A DNA stretch of 64,000 nucleotides from Solanum dulcamara (lineage: Eukaryota; Streptophyta; Magnoliopsida; Solanales; Solanaceae), in assembly GCF_947179165.1 (NCBI RefSeq), contig NC_077237.1, positions 60,557,523 through 60,621,522 on the forward strand, written 5' to 3'. The position numbers and the translations under genes are program-made. Position 1 is the first letter of the stretch. Every line of letters starts with the position of its first letter. Positions 46,241-57,795 of this stretch are shown one piece after another. The notes under the pieces were generated by a model. The model was not told where the DNA came from and made no database searches. It saw only the letters and a list, made by a program, of their open reading frames with translations.

Positions 46241-47789
46241 GAAGCTCATGAATTTCCGCTCATGGTGATTCATAGGAATCCATGGAACCACGTGCTACCA
46301 CACTGGGATCGACTGCACTAGAACTAGATGTCACTAGATAGACTTCGATGCGTTTATGCCATAGGTTTTTTTCTTTGCCCCCTTTATAATTTACTTATTT
46401 TTATATTACATTGAGGACAATGTAAGATTTTTTGAGTAGGGGTAGGCTAGTACTAAACGAATATCTATGTAAAGTATGAGTACTCTCTACTAAATCCTTG
46501 GGATTTTCTTACCTATCTTCTTTTTCCTTGTAGGGCCCTTTTGTTTATGTTGAACCGACGTGTTTAGGATGTAAATGTGAGATAAGAGTAGGGATCTATG
46601 GAATGATGTCTAGAGGGTTCAAAAAATGAAAAAATAGATCCTCTAAATTTTAATTGAAGTATTGTGACTGTTTCTTTGATATATTGACAATGTAGGATCC
46701 TTATGTGACATTAATGTAAATTGATATGATAACACACGACTTACACTAAAAAATGAACCAGAGATTGATAAAAGTTATAATGAAACATGATGCCAAATGT
46801 GTGAGGTATTTGTGTGTTTGGACTATTTGTGGCAATTTAGAACTTGCCCTGTTGGTCGTATTGTGATAATTAAACTATTGTTTAGGAAAGGATCATATGT
46901 CATTGTTAAATTAGCGACTGAGCCTTAAAATAACCAACCAAAGATTTTTTTACTCTTTTGAACCAAAAATTTAAGCCTCTTAAAAGAGCTTTTTGATTTA
47001 ATAATGCATACTTCAAATGTTCCTATCCCTAATTATAATCCTTTATTTTGGCCCTGCTTTATCTTAAGACAATGTGCACCTCAACTAAGTCTAAAAGCCT
47101 AAGTTGAGGGTGGCTACTATGAGAGAAAAGTGAGAAAAGAAGGGGTATGAGAAAAAAAAGCATGAAAACAAAAGGTGTGAAAATAGATATGCAATAAACA
47201 AGAGCGAAAAAGGAAAAAGGGGTGAGTGGCCACAATGACCAAACAACTTAGTAAGCATTATCAATGAAAATCATAAATTATAAGAAATAAACAAACAAAA
47301 GCCACAATAAAATCCATATATACCATACCTTCCCCTAAGTCAAAGTTACAAGATAAAAAATTCCTATAGTGATCCTAAATTAATTATTCAAGAATCTAGG
47401 TACTTAAAATAAGGGCAAGCTTATGGTATTATGGATAAAGTTATGAATTTATTTTGTGAGTGTGAGTGTTTTTAGCATCTCTAAATTTTAAAGCAATATT
47501 TACAATATGTGTGAAAAAGAAACTTGTTTTCAGTGAGGGCACAAGTGACATTGTCGAAAAAGTCATGAAAATGGAGAATGTTGTTTTTGCATGTTAATTT
47601 GTCTATTAGTATTGAGATGACATGAGTTAGTCTGATTAAAAATATTCATTGAAAGGATATCATAAATGATAATTGGAAGGGGTCGGGAGTAAATAGCTTT
47701 ACTGTAAATTCTTGGTTTTATTTTGCATTGTGTCATTTTAGTATAATAGTGTCTCTTGAGGGTAAGAAACCATTTTAAGTTAAGGGTGT
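46240..47789 (+). other. Athila-like 3' non-coding region with polypurine end
   Basis: About 1.5 kb without a supported gene. It contains A/G-rich runs near 47,125-47,225. Directly before the 3' LTR is a purine-rich AAGTTAAGGGTGT (47,777-47,789), the likely polypurine tract. Confidence 0.6.
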
Positions 47790-49048
47790 TGATGTACCGT
47801 GGATTTATGATACTTCTAATACTTAAATCTTGAGGAATTACATGTCTTTTAAGCAATTGTTAGTAGATTTGATGTTATTTGAGTTTGTTTTGTAGGACAC
47901 TAGGTCGGAGTATTAATGAGGAAGCACAACACTGATTGTAGGAGTTTTTAGGGTCTACGACGCCAACCAACAAGTCGTTGTAATCTCTACAAGTCATAGG
48001 TGAAAGTTTTCAAAATGGCATTGAAGAATTGAAGTACAGTTGAAATTTTGATTTAAGTATACGATTCATTCAAATGTCTACGAGTCGTAAAACACACTCA
48101 TAGAAGATGAAACTAGGACCAGATCTACAAATGAAGTTTATCAGTCGTCCTAGAAATTATGATTTGTACAAGTCTATCATGAAAAAGATAAGGCATCTGT
48201 GAAAGAAGTTGTGACTATGAATTGGTCTACGACTCGTCAACTTTATGATGATCCGTAGAATAGAGTCGTAGAGCCCAACAGACGTAAAGTTTCTTATTTC
48301 TTTTAAACCAAATATTATTGATTGTCATCGCGTTATTATGAGTACCTAATTCCAGAAGTAGGATTGTAGGAACCATGAAGAATTAACGACATAGACTTAA
48401 TAAAATATAATTCTTGAATAGTGTGCATGCATATATATTTTTATTCCTTCGTTTTGATTGCTTTTTAATGGTGGACAACATTAGAACTCACGTTATCATT
48501 ACTTTATGAATCAAGGAGTTAACGAATGGAAAAAGGGATTAACAACGATATTTGAAGCTAATCATCCTCATCTAATTAGCTTGAACGGATCAAGGAATAG
48601 CTAAATCTGGGATCATTGGTAAAGGTTAGTAAAGCATATACTCGTAGATGGATTAAGTTGTGTTATGAAATTTACTTATTTGTTGGATCAAGGACTTAGG
48701 TGAACTTAACTTACTGATTCTACATGTAGCATACTAGAAAAGGATTACTAATAAAAAACATCTACATACTTAAGGATTCGTGTGGAACACATAAACCCTA
48801 GTTTCATTTCATATTGATTTAAAACCGTTCTTTGTTACTTGATGCTTGATGTTTGATTTTTTTATTAGTTTTAAATATAAAACCCCCCTTTCTTCATGGA
48901 AATAATTTGATTATCAAAATAAATAATAAGTGATTAACCTAAGTCTAAACAATATTCCTCATGGGATCGACCTAAACCTCTATTAGGTTCTATATTTGAT
49001 CAACGACCGCTTTATACTTCTTTAGGGAGGTCTAATTTGGGTGTATCA
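47790..49048 (+). repeat. 3' LTR of the Athila-like element
   Basis: 1,259 bp, starting TGATGTACCGTGG and ending GGTGTATCA. It lacks about 210 bp relative to the 5' LTR, with the junction at about 48,296-48,303. The missing part includes the TATAAATA box. Confidence 0.9.
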
Positions 49049-49932
49049 CTCAGTATAATGCTATGATTAACCTTTACATTCCTTAGAGAATTTTGTTGTA
49101 GGCGAAACTTGGAGGAATTCAAATACTATGCTTGAACCTTATATTTTCTCTTCTCAAATCCTTGATCTAAAGTTCCTAAGTGTTAATGAGGGATAAACGC
49201 ACATAGGGTACTTATAGGGCACTTATTTTAGTCCTAAAATGTCTAGTTTTGGTTTGGAAAAGGTGGAAAAAGACCAAAACACTCTTCCTTAAAACTACCT
49301 CTAGTTCATCTACAAGTCTTCCTACGGACCATAGGAACTCCTACGGGTCGTAGAGGACCCCTCGTAGAAGACGGTGTTCAAAAATGAGACTTACTATAAT
49401 TTACCATATACGGTATACAAGCTTAATCCATGGGTCATAGACCCTTTGAAAAGTCATGCATAATACTCTTAGGAACTCTAGGGTCTCATAAGGGTTGGGG
49501 TCTATGGGTTGCTCTTTGAGTTGTAGACCTTATTATGGGTCGTATAGCTTGATCATGAACTTAGGTTCACATTCCAATAGCTACTAAAATATGACATTGT
49601 GTTTATGAGCCCCTTTCTATGGGTCGTAGAAGATTTGATGAATCGTACTAAGGTTAATGAAAAGGGTTTGGAATTTTAGGCCACAGGGTCACTTCAATGG
49701 ATCCTTCCTATGGTCTGTAGAAACTTCTATGGGACATACGGGTCATCCGTAGAAGGAGCCTTACCAAACTCAAATTTCACTAAGTAGTGGTGGACCCTAT
49801 GAGCCCTACCTACAACTTGTAGATCCTTCTATGGTCTATAGGTACACTCGTGACACATTAGATAGTTAACTTTCCTCTCTTTCTCGTGGCTCTTCGAGAT
49901 TGATCAAAGTTTGAATAGTTTAGGGTGTTACA
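49049..49932 (-). repeat. Gypsy B 5' LTR, outer part
   Basis: The right edge reads, on the minus strand, TGTAACACCCTAAAC, a normal LTR start. The part at 49,310-49,870 carries the same CTACGA/TCGTAG motif field as the gypsy A LTR, and the segment near 49,135-49,190 parallels 4,370-4,430 of that LTR. It is therefore the outer part of an A-type LTR whose inner part lies left of the Athila element. Confidence 0.6.
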
Positions 49933-50590
49933 CTCTACAAGTCATCAACAACTCATGGGCATCCTCCCATACATCGTATAGAAAACTTTAGAGGAGTTAG
50001 TAGCAAAAAAACATTGAGCATCCTATGATCTTTTAATGCATAGCCCGACTACGATATTTGGCAGGGTCTTGATGTGTGTGGGTTGAACCTCAACCTAGGA
50101 GCTGCTACTATCAACTGAACCTGTGGTGCTATTGCAATTAGCTGGGGCCTGCTGAATGTGTACAACATGACCAATAATTTGACAATAACTTTCTATAAGT
50201 ATTGTGTTATAGTAGGTCCGGCTGGTTGCTAGGCTGGTCCCTACTTTACTAGTAGTGGAGCAATAAGAGCTGATGGAGGATCCACTGCTAGATTGGGAGT
50301 CACATCTCTAACCTAATATAGAGCTAGTTCTTTGATTCACCCATGACCTCAGTGTTATCCCTTACCCCTAGCTGGGGCTCTATCTGCTTGCCTTGGAGCA
50401 TCACCATCATTTACTAAACATTGTGTACAAGATATCCTATGAAACAGTGAAACAAGTGAGAATTCCATAAATTGAATAAGACAGCCAAATGCACGATACA
50501 AGACCAAATGAAAGAGTCTTTGTAGAGTTTTTCTATATACTCCTAAAGATAATACAAATATCAAAATCGGAGCTTTCCTCTTACAAAACC
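49933..50590 (-). pseudogene. Gypsy C gag, N-terminal part
   Basis: Minus strand. A basic start (RQADRAPARGKG near 50,360-50,395) precedes a Pro/Gln-rich linker (PPSALIAPLLV near 50,250). A gag-domain start, EDAHELLMTCR, lies at about 49,935-49,970, next to the B LTR edge. The gene is broken there, consistent with B having inserted into it. I did not find the continuing part to the left of B. Stops are frequent. Confidence 0.6.
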
Positions 50591-50620
50591 CCTCTGATCA
50601 TTGCCTTAGTACCAAATAAA
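50591..50620 (-). promoter_or_regulatory. Gypsy C primer-site region
   Basis: On the minus strand TTTGGTACTAAGGCAATG is followed by ATCAGAGG, directly upstream of the gag. It is primer-site-like, but the exact tRNA is unclear. Confidence 0.4.
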
Positions 50621-51781
50621 TAATCATAATGTCAATATGGATGTTTTGATACATCATTTACAATATATTAAGATGTATCACAAAGCAACACAAAAATTAA
50701 ATTGTGGGACCCATTCTAGGAATTTGAAAATTGAATTTGGAAAATGGTCCTTAACAACTAAAGTGTGCCCCCAAAATTGGCATAATCAAAGCTTGGAAAT
50801 AAGCTAAAACAGTTCATGCAACCCAAGAAATACAATTCAACATTAAATAGAGAAACAAAGGTATTTGGGAAGAGAAATTACCTCCAATACACATCCCCAC
50901 CACATTCTTATTGATCCTAATACATAGCTCTAGTAAATCCTGACCCAATGCAATGAAAATCAGCTCAAACAAAGCTCTACTGACCAAATTATCGAGTTCT
51001 CAAATTGATGAAGGTTTTATTTTTGGGATTGGTCTCAATTAAATGACTTCCAAAAATGTGGGCTTATGGCCATGAATACGGTGGTCAAGAAGGTCTGGTC
51101 AACTCTGTCCCTTCTCCGCAAATGCATGCGCCCATCTACAAAAGCAGAGGGTTAGCCTTCTTGACCTTTATGAACGCAGCCAAAGTCCCACAAAAATGTT
51201 GAACATATCCATTGGTCTGTAAAAAGGCAGTATCAGGCCCACGAATGGAAAGAACAAAGGAATGGTGCACCAACCCATTCTGCACCAGCCAAAGTTTGAT
51301 TTGGAAAAAAGTCTTGACAAAGGCCTTAGATTCATTCAAAATTTTGTGCATACAAACAAACTATGCTAACCCATCAAATTCAACATTGTAGACTCAATGG
51401 GGATGTTGAAACTTTGAATGAAGGTGATTTCGACAAAAAGTTGGCCCCATACACCAAATCTCCATATGCCATAAGGTTGATTGAAATGAGTCCAGAAACC
51501 TAGAAACTCAAACAAAAGGTCCTACTAGACCAAAATTAACATTCTAGAGCAAATAAAACTATCAAAAATGCATTATGAGGCCATATTTTGTTAAGATTTT
51601 ACCAAGTCAAACATTTAACTTCAGAAGCTCCAAAACACAAAAACTTTCATAAAACCAAACAAACGACCTAGTGGCAAAACTGTCAATACTAACAAATCAT
51701 AAATGATATAGGGTTGCTATAAAAAAGCTCTAAATGTAAAAATACATAGATATGGAGAAAATGACCTATTGTTTCATTACA
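50621..51781 (-). repeat. Gypsy C LTR
   Basis: About 1.16 kb of non-coding sequence. The right edge reads, on the minus strand, TGTAATGAAACAATAGGTCA, the TGTAATGACCC-type start of a Solanaceae LTR family. It lies between the end of an integrase (right) and the start of a gag (left), both on the minus strand. Confidence 0.6.
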
Positions 51782-51789
51782 ATATCTAG

Positions 51790-52245
51790 TACTAAAAAGG
51801 ACTTCGTTATCAAAAGTAAAGAGTGAAGAAGTATCTGAAGTCTCAAACATGTAGGGAAACTGAGCTCACATCTCATGCTCGTTCTCCCAGGTTGCCTCTT
51901 TGACTATATGATACCATCAATGGACCTTGAAAATAGGAGTGAAAATCAAATGCATTTGCCTCAAAACATTAGCTAGAACAATATTTGTTCCTTCACAAAG
52001 GTCAAACATTCATCCAACTGAAGTGAGTCATGCTGGAGAATATGAGACTCATCAACAACATATCAATAGAGCATAAAAACATGGAAAATTGGATGAATTG
52101 ATGCAAATGTAGGAGGTAAGGCCAACTCATAAGCCACATTACTAATAGTTCGAAGAATCTGAAAAGGCCCTATATAAATGGGGCAAAGCTTGCCAGGCCT
52201 CCCAAATATCATCCCACGCATGCGCTTAACCTAACTATTATGCCT
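51790..52245 (-). pseudogene. Gypsy C integrase C-terminal domain
   Basis: Minus strand. GRPGKLCPIYIGPFQILRTI near 52,140-52,205 is followed by NVAYELALPPTF, HPIFHVFMLY, and HILQHDSLQLDE near 52,005-52,045, in the order of the gypsy integrase tail. The end reads KEATWENEHEM and FPYMFET near 51,845-51,900, matching the EATWE box that closes these polyproteins. No chromodomain beyond this box is visible. The core domain should lie to the right but is missing, replaced by the inverted repeat and element D. Confidence 0.85.
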
Positions 52246-52254
52246 TCTTTGATA

Positions 52255-52430
52255 CCAACTTTTCCTAACCTAAAACTCGATTTATGATGATACCTACCAT
52301 AACCCATTAACAGGTAAGCTAGCCTAATATGTTTGTTACATATTAATTTGGGATATGGGTTGTCTTACCTACTAGTAGGTTATGGTAGGTGTCATCATGT
52401 CTCAAGTTTCGGTTTATGCTAGTTGGAATT
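52255..52430. repeat. Imperfect inverted repeat, foldback-like
   Basis: Left arm at about 52,255-52,315 and right arm at about 52,365-52,430, with roughly three quarters of positions pairing. The core ATGATACCTACCATAACCCA pairs with a downstream TATGGTAGGTGTCATCAT. The arm also resembles the LTR end at 58,565-58,600 (GGCGCCTACTATAACCCCC, then AGTAGGTAAGCC), so this may be two LTR ends joined in opposite orientation, or a small foldback element. Confidence 0.6.
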
Positions 52431-53556
52431 ACATCAAGGGTTTACACCTTAGGTATGGTAGATTCGAGAAAGGATGACTATTTATCAGCTTAACGGGCCA
52501 ATATATGGAGTGTAGACCAAAAGAGCTACCTTTTTTGTTATGGACTGAGTTTTCAAATGCCATTTTAGCCAAATTTATATGTAGGTGCCTTAAAAATCAA
52601 TTCTATAATCAATTTTCTCAATTAGAGTAGGTCTTCATGACTGTATCTGAGTACGATGATAGGTTCCAAAAACTCTATCGCTATGCTACCATAATTTTAC
52701 CTATAGAGCAAGAGAGGGGTGATTACTTTATCCATGGTTTAAGTCTATAATAGGAAATTGAGAATGAGTTATAGATTTAGCGGGGTGATCTTTCTTCAAT
52801 TTTGTTGATCACACTTTTACTATGAAGAAGCTTCCTTGCAGGGCCCAAAGGAGAAACAATAGGCTCATAATCAATGCTGCCATAGTGACTCCAGTCTAGG
52901 GGTAGAGACTCCTATGATAGACCTTGCTAGATCTACTAGTTTTAGGGTCAATATAGATGGTCTATTTAGGTAGCGCTCCAGACCATAGAGGGTGAGTAGT
53001 ATAGTCAGAGTGGATATGGAATGGTTCAAAGTATGAGGGTTCATATTTGAGGGTTCCGGGCCATGGTAGTTGATCTTCACAGAGTCATGCTCCTAAGGGT
53101 TATGTTGATTATGGTGAGCATAACCACTGGTATAGAGGGTGTCCTCTACATGGGATGATTACGCCTATTCCAAAAGCATCTCAACCAATTTCAGTAATAG
53201 TACCTGAAGCGATAGGTAGAGCTCAAAGTCAGGATTAACAGGTTTTCACTAGGGGGATCGAGGAGAGAACCAGGGAGGTAGTTCATGAGGTAGATCAAAT
53301 TCTTAGCACAGAGGTGGAAAAGTTCTCTTTTATGCAACTCTACAAGGATAGAGGCTGAGGCATCAAATGCTATCATCATAGGTATGATTCTTATATGCCA
53401 TTATCCCGACTCGACTTTATTTTATCCGGGTTCTACTTAATCTTATGTTTTATCTATTATGCTTCTCGGTTGGGCTTGTCTCTTGAGGCCATATAAGTGT
53501 TTATTTATGTTTCGACCCTAGTGGGTGAGTCTTTAGTATTGGATCACATATACAAA
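52430..53556 (+). pseudogene. Gypsy D gag and start of protease
   Basis: The plus-strand gag domain is visible at about 52,520-52,760: WTEFSNAILAKFI, then MTVSEYDDRFQKLYRYATII. A zinc-knuckle remnant near 53,100-53,155 reads YGEHNHWYRGCPLHG, keeping only the last cysteine. The protease starts near 53,365 with SNAIIIGMILICHYPDSTLF and YPGST, where the usual catalytic aspartate of DPGST is tyrosine. FIYVSTLVGESLVLDHIY ends at the LTR edge. It is in the opposite orientation to element C next door. Confidence 0.82.
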
Positions 53557-55690
53557 TGTCATGAATTAAGCTAGGCCCTAGGTGTTACATGATGATTAGA
53601 CTCTTGAGGGACTCTAATGAAGACTCTTAGCAAACATCACATACAAAAGGTTGGGAAAGAAATAAGCAATATTGTAAAGCAGAAGATAAGTCTTGAACTA
53701 GTCTAGATGGGGGATTAATACAAACACCTAGCTCACTAAAATTAAAATTATAAAAGTCATAAAGAACAATGAAAGTATGAATTTCTTTCCCTCGAAAACT
53801 CAAAAACACTTGGAGAATAGAGATCAACTCTAGCCATGAATGGGAGGTGCGGGATGATCGTCGGACACTATATTATGATACAATATAGGAAAAAAGTATG
53901 TGTTAGTACATGGAACGCACTAAGTATATGAGGAGCATGCATGAATAATGATAATAGGAAATAGTCAATATCAATATGGAATGCATAACCAATATCTTGA
54001 AAGCATGAGAAAAACTTAAAAACATTTGAATAATATCATAGTAGTGTGGTCAGTGTATCATACACATTGTGAGAACTTTAGCCATTTCATTTACCTTTTT
54101 ATCGTATAGGACATTAACCAACACTTAAGAACATGTGAGATATAACATCGAATCCAATGTAACTCCCAAATCAAGAAGACAGAGGCTACTTGCCAAGGTA
54201 GATTCTATGAGAACATCTTTAGCTTGAGCTAATTGTGGATCCACTAGCTAGGCAATAAAGGAAAACCTACGTGGGCAACATAGTTAGGGACTAAAGATTG
54301 TTACTATGATTCCCTTGGGTCGCTCTTTGAGATTCCGTACTAAATCCCACCTCAAAATCCCCTCGGTGCTTAGTCATTATCCCAACAAAAATTGTAAATC
54401 ACAAATCATAGTCATTAACATCATTAAGACTGGTACTAATAGATACCAATCCAACATCATAAAATAGTCATAAGAGTAGCTCAATAACATGATTAATTCA
54501 TATAAGAACACCTTTTGTCTTCATAAATCTATAATTTGGTTAAAAAATCTTTCACCTCTTTAATGAGTCATACATAAGATCTTGATAATCATTTATAATC
54601 ATTCATAAAAATCCTTTGTCAATCATGATCATAATTCCATAGAATCATAATTGAAAATAGCATAAAGCATGGGTGCATGAAAATAAACTTGAAATTGAGT
54701 AATTTAACTTAATTCATGTATAGTTGTATCAACAATAATGAGATAAACCATTATTGACAAAACCCAATACAATTTCATAAGAATTAGGGCTTAGAGGAAA
54801 AATTCATCAAGGAAATTTAAGTAAAGCTTTTGGGCTCCATAGATGGAAGGATTCATTGATGAATTCCCACATACCTTAGACAATTATATCCCTAAATGCA
54901 CTTGAATTGGAAACTTGCACTTGAATTGGAGAACTTTACTTGAATTCCTTGGAACCTTGCTTGAGGAAGAGAAGACTTTGGGTGAAAATTCGAGATAGAA
55001 AATTTATGTTTTAGATATTGGGGAGTGAATGAGGTATTTAGTACGGTTAAGGGTAGTTAATAGAATAATATTTAACCCTAAAACCCATAAAACATACATC
55101 ATGGAAGTAATAGAAAAAAGACTAAAACACCTCTACTAAAACTGGGAGAGGCACTGGATGACCACTCTACATAGTCCGTGAAAAGCTCCACAGGTCATGC
55201 AGTGGTCCATAGAATCTTACTTGGTCAATTATGGGTGCGGGACTATTGACGGAGGGGACTATGAGCTGTGAAGGGCACAATTGTCTGTGAAGTCCCTTGT
55301 GGAAACACCTCTACCCAGAAATCCTTAAACACCTTTTTCTATGGTAGGGCTTACGGATTTTGGTCCTATATATAGGTCGTGATTCCTCTCGTATATATAG
55401 CCTAGGTTCATTTCTGGAGAGGAAGGTCTATGGGTGAGATCCATAGTCCGTGGAGCCTTGCACAATTTGTGGACATATCCATAAACTTCAATTCATTTCC
55501 CCAACTTCCTAGTGCACTTCCACAATGGCTTTCGACAGTCTGTGATTTGCACTATGGCCTATCAAAGGGGTCCGTGAAGCTCCAAAAGCTTCAACTCTTA
55601 AGAAATATCCTTTTAAACTCTAATTTACGACTTTCCAACTTTTGGGGTCTTATAATAAATCATGCTTAGTGACAATCCAGGGGTGTGACA
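53557..55690 (-). repeat. Solo LTR inserted in gypsy D protease
   Basis: About 2.1 kb in minus orientation, from TGTCATGAATTAAGC on the left to GGGGTGTGACA on the right. It is the reverse-complement relative of the D2 LTR at 55,937-57,573: the blocks TAGGGCCTA, GAGTC/TCTAAT, ACATGTGAGATATAACAT and GGAGTTACATTGGATTC occur in both. Interruption of the protease is clear because the downstream LILDFDVILRMDWL part is at 55,715 onward. The target duplication is not clear, and the left edge may be off by some 30 bp. Confidence 0.7.
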
Positions 55691-55936
55691 TGTTGGTTGA
55701 ACTTACTTTGTAAGATATTCTTGATTTTGATGTTATTCTGAGAATGGACTGGTTATCCCCCTACCGTGCTTGGATTGATATATTAAGATGATTACCTTAT
55801 ACATACCTAGTATCCCTTCAGTGGTGTGGCAGGGGTCGTTTAGTCACATATTGATTGTGTTATCTCTTATGTTCGGGGTTAGATACTTGTATCTAGCGAA
55901 TTCTTAGCTTCTTTGTCTTATGTATGTAATGCGAGT
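55691..55936 (+). pseudogene. Gypsy D protease C-terminus and pol linker
   Basis: The LTR-interrupted protease continues with LDFDVILRMDWLSPYRAW near 55,723-55,775, the standard end of the gypsy protease. Next comes a decayed VWQGSF/SHIDCVISYV segment and FLASLSYV near 55,905, the linker towards reverse transcriptase. It stops abruptly at the D2 LTR edge (TGTAAAG at 55,937). Confidence 0.8.
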
Positions 55937-57573
55937 TGTAAAGTTGGAATATGAAGTTAAAATGGCAAATTTAAAGAAAAATAGGAATTGTGGGTCACAA
56001 AAAGGAGTCAGCAAGCTAAGTCGAGCTCGCCTAAATTCTCATAGAATTTTATTTCCGACTTTGAGAAGATTTGGCGAGAAGACAAAGAGACTGGCGACTC
56101 ACTGACTGGATCGGCAAGCACGAACATTCTCGCCCACCAATCTCCATTAGTTATTTACTAAGGTTAATTTCATCCTTTTTGACTCACTAAATCCCTAAGC
56201 TATATTGTTTTAAGCTTATTTCTACAATATATAACTAAGAAAATCCTTTAAATTCCCCTCATTCCCTCTCGAATCACTCTATGCAGAAATTATCTCTCTA
56301 GAATACTCTCCTAAGAATTTTCTTCTCTTCTAAGCTAAGGATTATTAGGTCAAGTTCAAGTCTCCTGAATTCAAGTGTGTCTAAAGCTTTTATTTTCCAA
56401 GGTATGCGGGAATCTCATCCATGGATCCTTTTCATCAATGGTGTCCCAAAGTTTTCTCATTTATACTTTCATGAATTTCCCCCTAATCCTAAGTTTTTAT
56501 CAAATTGCAATGGGTCAATTCAATTGTGCTTTTATTCAATGATAATGATCTATTCATGCATGATTCAATAGAATTATATGTTTTCAATGAATTTTACAAG
56601 GACCCATGCATTATGCTATGAAACTCAGGTATGACCTATGGATTTATGAACATGAATTTTATGAACCCTCATGTATGATTTATAAAAGTTATATATTATA
56701 ATTCAAGTATGTTTTCAAGTATAAAACCATGAATTGTGAAAGGTTTTCTCATAATATTCAAGATATCAGGATTTGGATACTTAGAAAGGTAAGTATACAC
56801 AATTAAAGTTATGATCATGATTTGCAAGGAGCTATTCTTATGATATATTTTCATGATGCATTCCATTGGGATTAAATTATAACCAATCAAATTTTATTGT
56901 AGGGATCCACGAAGGAACCCTAGGAGCAACCCTTAGTTCCAAAACTACGTGCGACCGTAAGTGTCTTTATGACTTAGCTTGAGGATGCACATATATCTCA
57001 TATTATGTTCATGACACAAAGTCTACCTTAGAAATAGCCTCTCTTTTCTCGGTGTGGGAGTTACATTGGATTCCATGTTATAGCTCACATGATCTTAAAT
57101 GTCAGTTAAGATTAATATTCTACATATGTGTATGATATATTCTATAAGCTCCTATTATGTTTTATGATGCATTGACCTTATTAGATGTTTTTATGTGTTT
57201 TTAAATTTTATTAATATTTTCAAGATATTGGTCAGGTCTCACATGTTCATATTGACTATGAACGATTATCATTGTTCGTGCAAGTTTTCTCACATACTTA
57301 GTACATTCCATGTACTAATGCATACTTTTTCCCTACATTGTATCATAATATAGGGTCTGACAATCATCACATATAACCCGCTCTATTTTTTCAGACATAT
57401 TGCTTTAAGATTTTTCCTTATTTGAGATTCTAGTTTGACACTGATATTCCACGTTATGCTTTTATTGATGTCTTTATTTATCATATGCATGCAATGTATG
57501 CTAAAAGGCTGGGTTTGAGTCTCTCGAGATTCTAATTTATATGTCATACATAGGGCCTAACTTATTCCGTGAA
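55937..57573 (+). repeat. 5' LTR of gypsy D2
   Basis: About 1.64 kb from TGTAAAGTTGG to a decayed end near CTTATTCCGTGAAA. It is related to the reversed solo LTR at 53,557-55,690. No gene lies in it. A primer-site remnant (CCTAGTACTAGAGTATATGG, about 57,578-57,597) follows, and then a leader with AGAGTCTTGTTCATGGG that also occurs, in diverged form, in the non-autonomous element near 15,170. Confidence 0.65.
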
Positions 57574-57795
57574 AAACCTAGTACTAGAGTATATGGTTTA
57601 AGGTGTCTTCGGGAGTATAACATGCTGCGACAAGTAGAGTCTTGTTCATGGGTTTGAAGTGCGCCACATGTATGAATAGGAGGCTATGAGGCATTTTAGG
57701 AACCTTCACTTCTTTAATCATTCCTATGTCGTGTGATAGATTTGAACTCTAAGACTTTTCCTTCTAATACTTTCTCTTGAAATTACAAAATCATG

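Larger units (their letters stand above)
32428..49048 (+). mobile_element. Athila-like Ty3/gypsy retrotransposon with nested solo LTR
   Basis: A 16.6-kb element: 5' LTR (TGATGTACAGTG start, GGTGTATCA end), an 18-base primer site of the aspartate-tRNA type, gag, protease, reverse transcriptase, RNase H, integrase, a further degenerate ORF after integrase, and a 3' LTR. Without the solo LTR it is about 13.2 kb, within the usual Athila range. The primer site and the extra ORF place it in the Athila lineage (family knowledge). I could not find a matching target duplication: ATAAG lies on the left and CTCAG on the right. Confidence 0.88.

Noticed and set aside
50355..50564. Open frame starting MIFVLSLGVYRK as a separate small protein
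   Set aside because: Only its last dozen residues (RQADRAPARGKG) fit the basic start of a gypsy gag. The earlier part is the untranslated leader.
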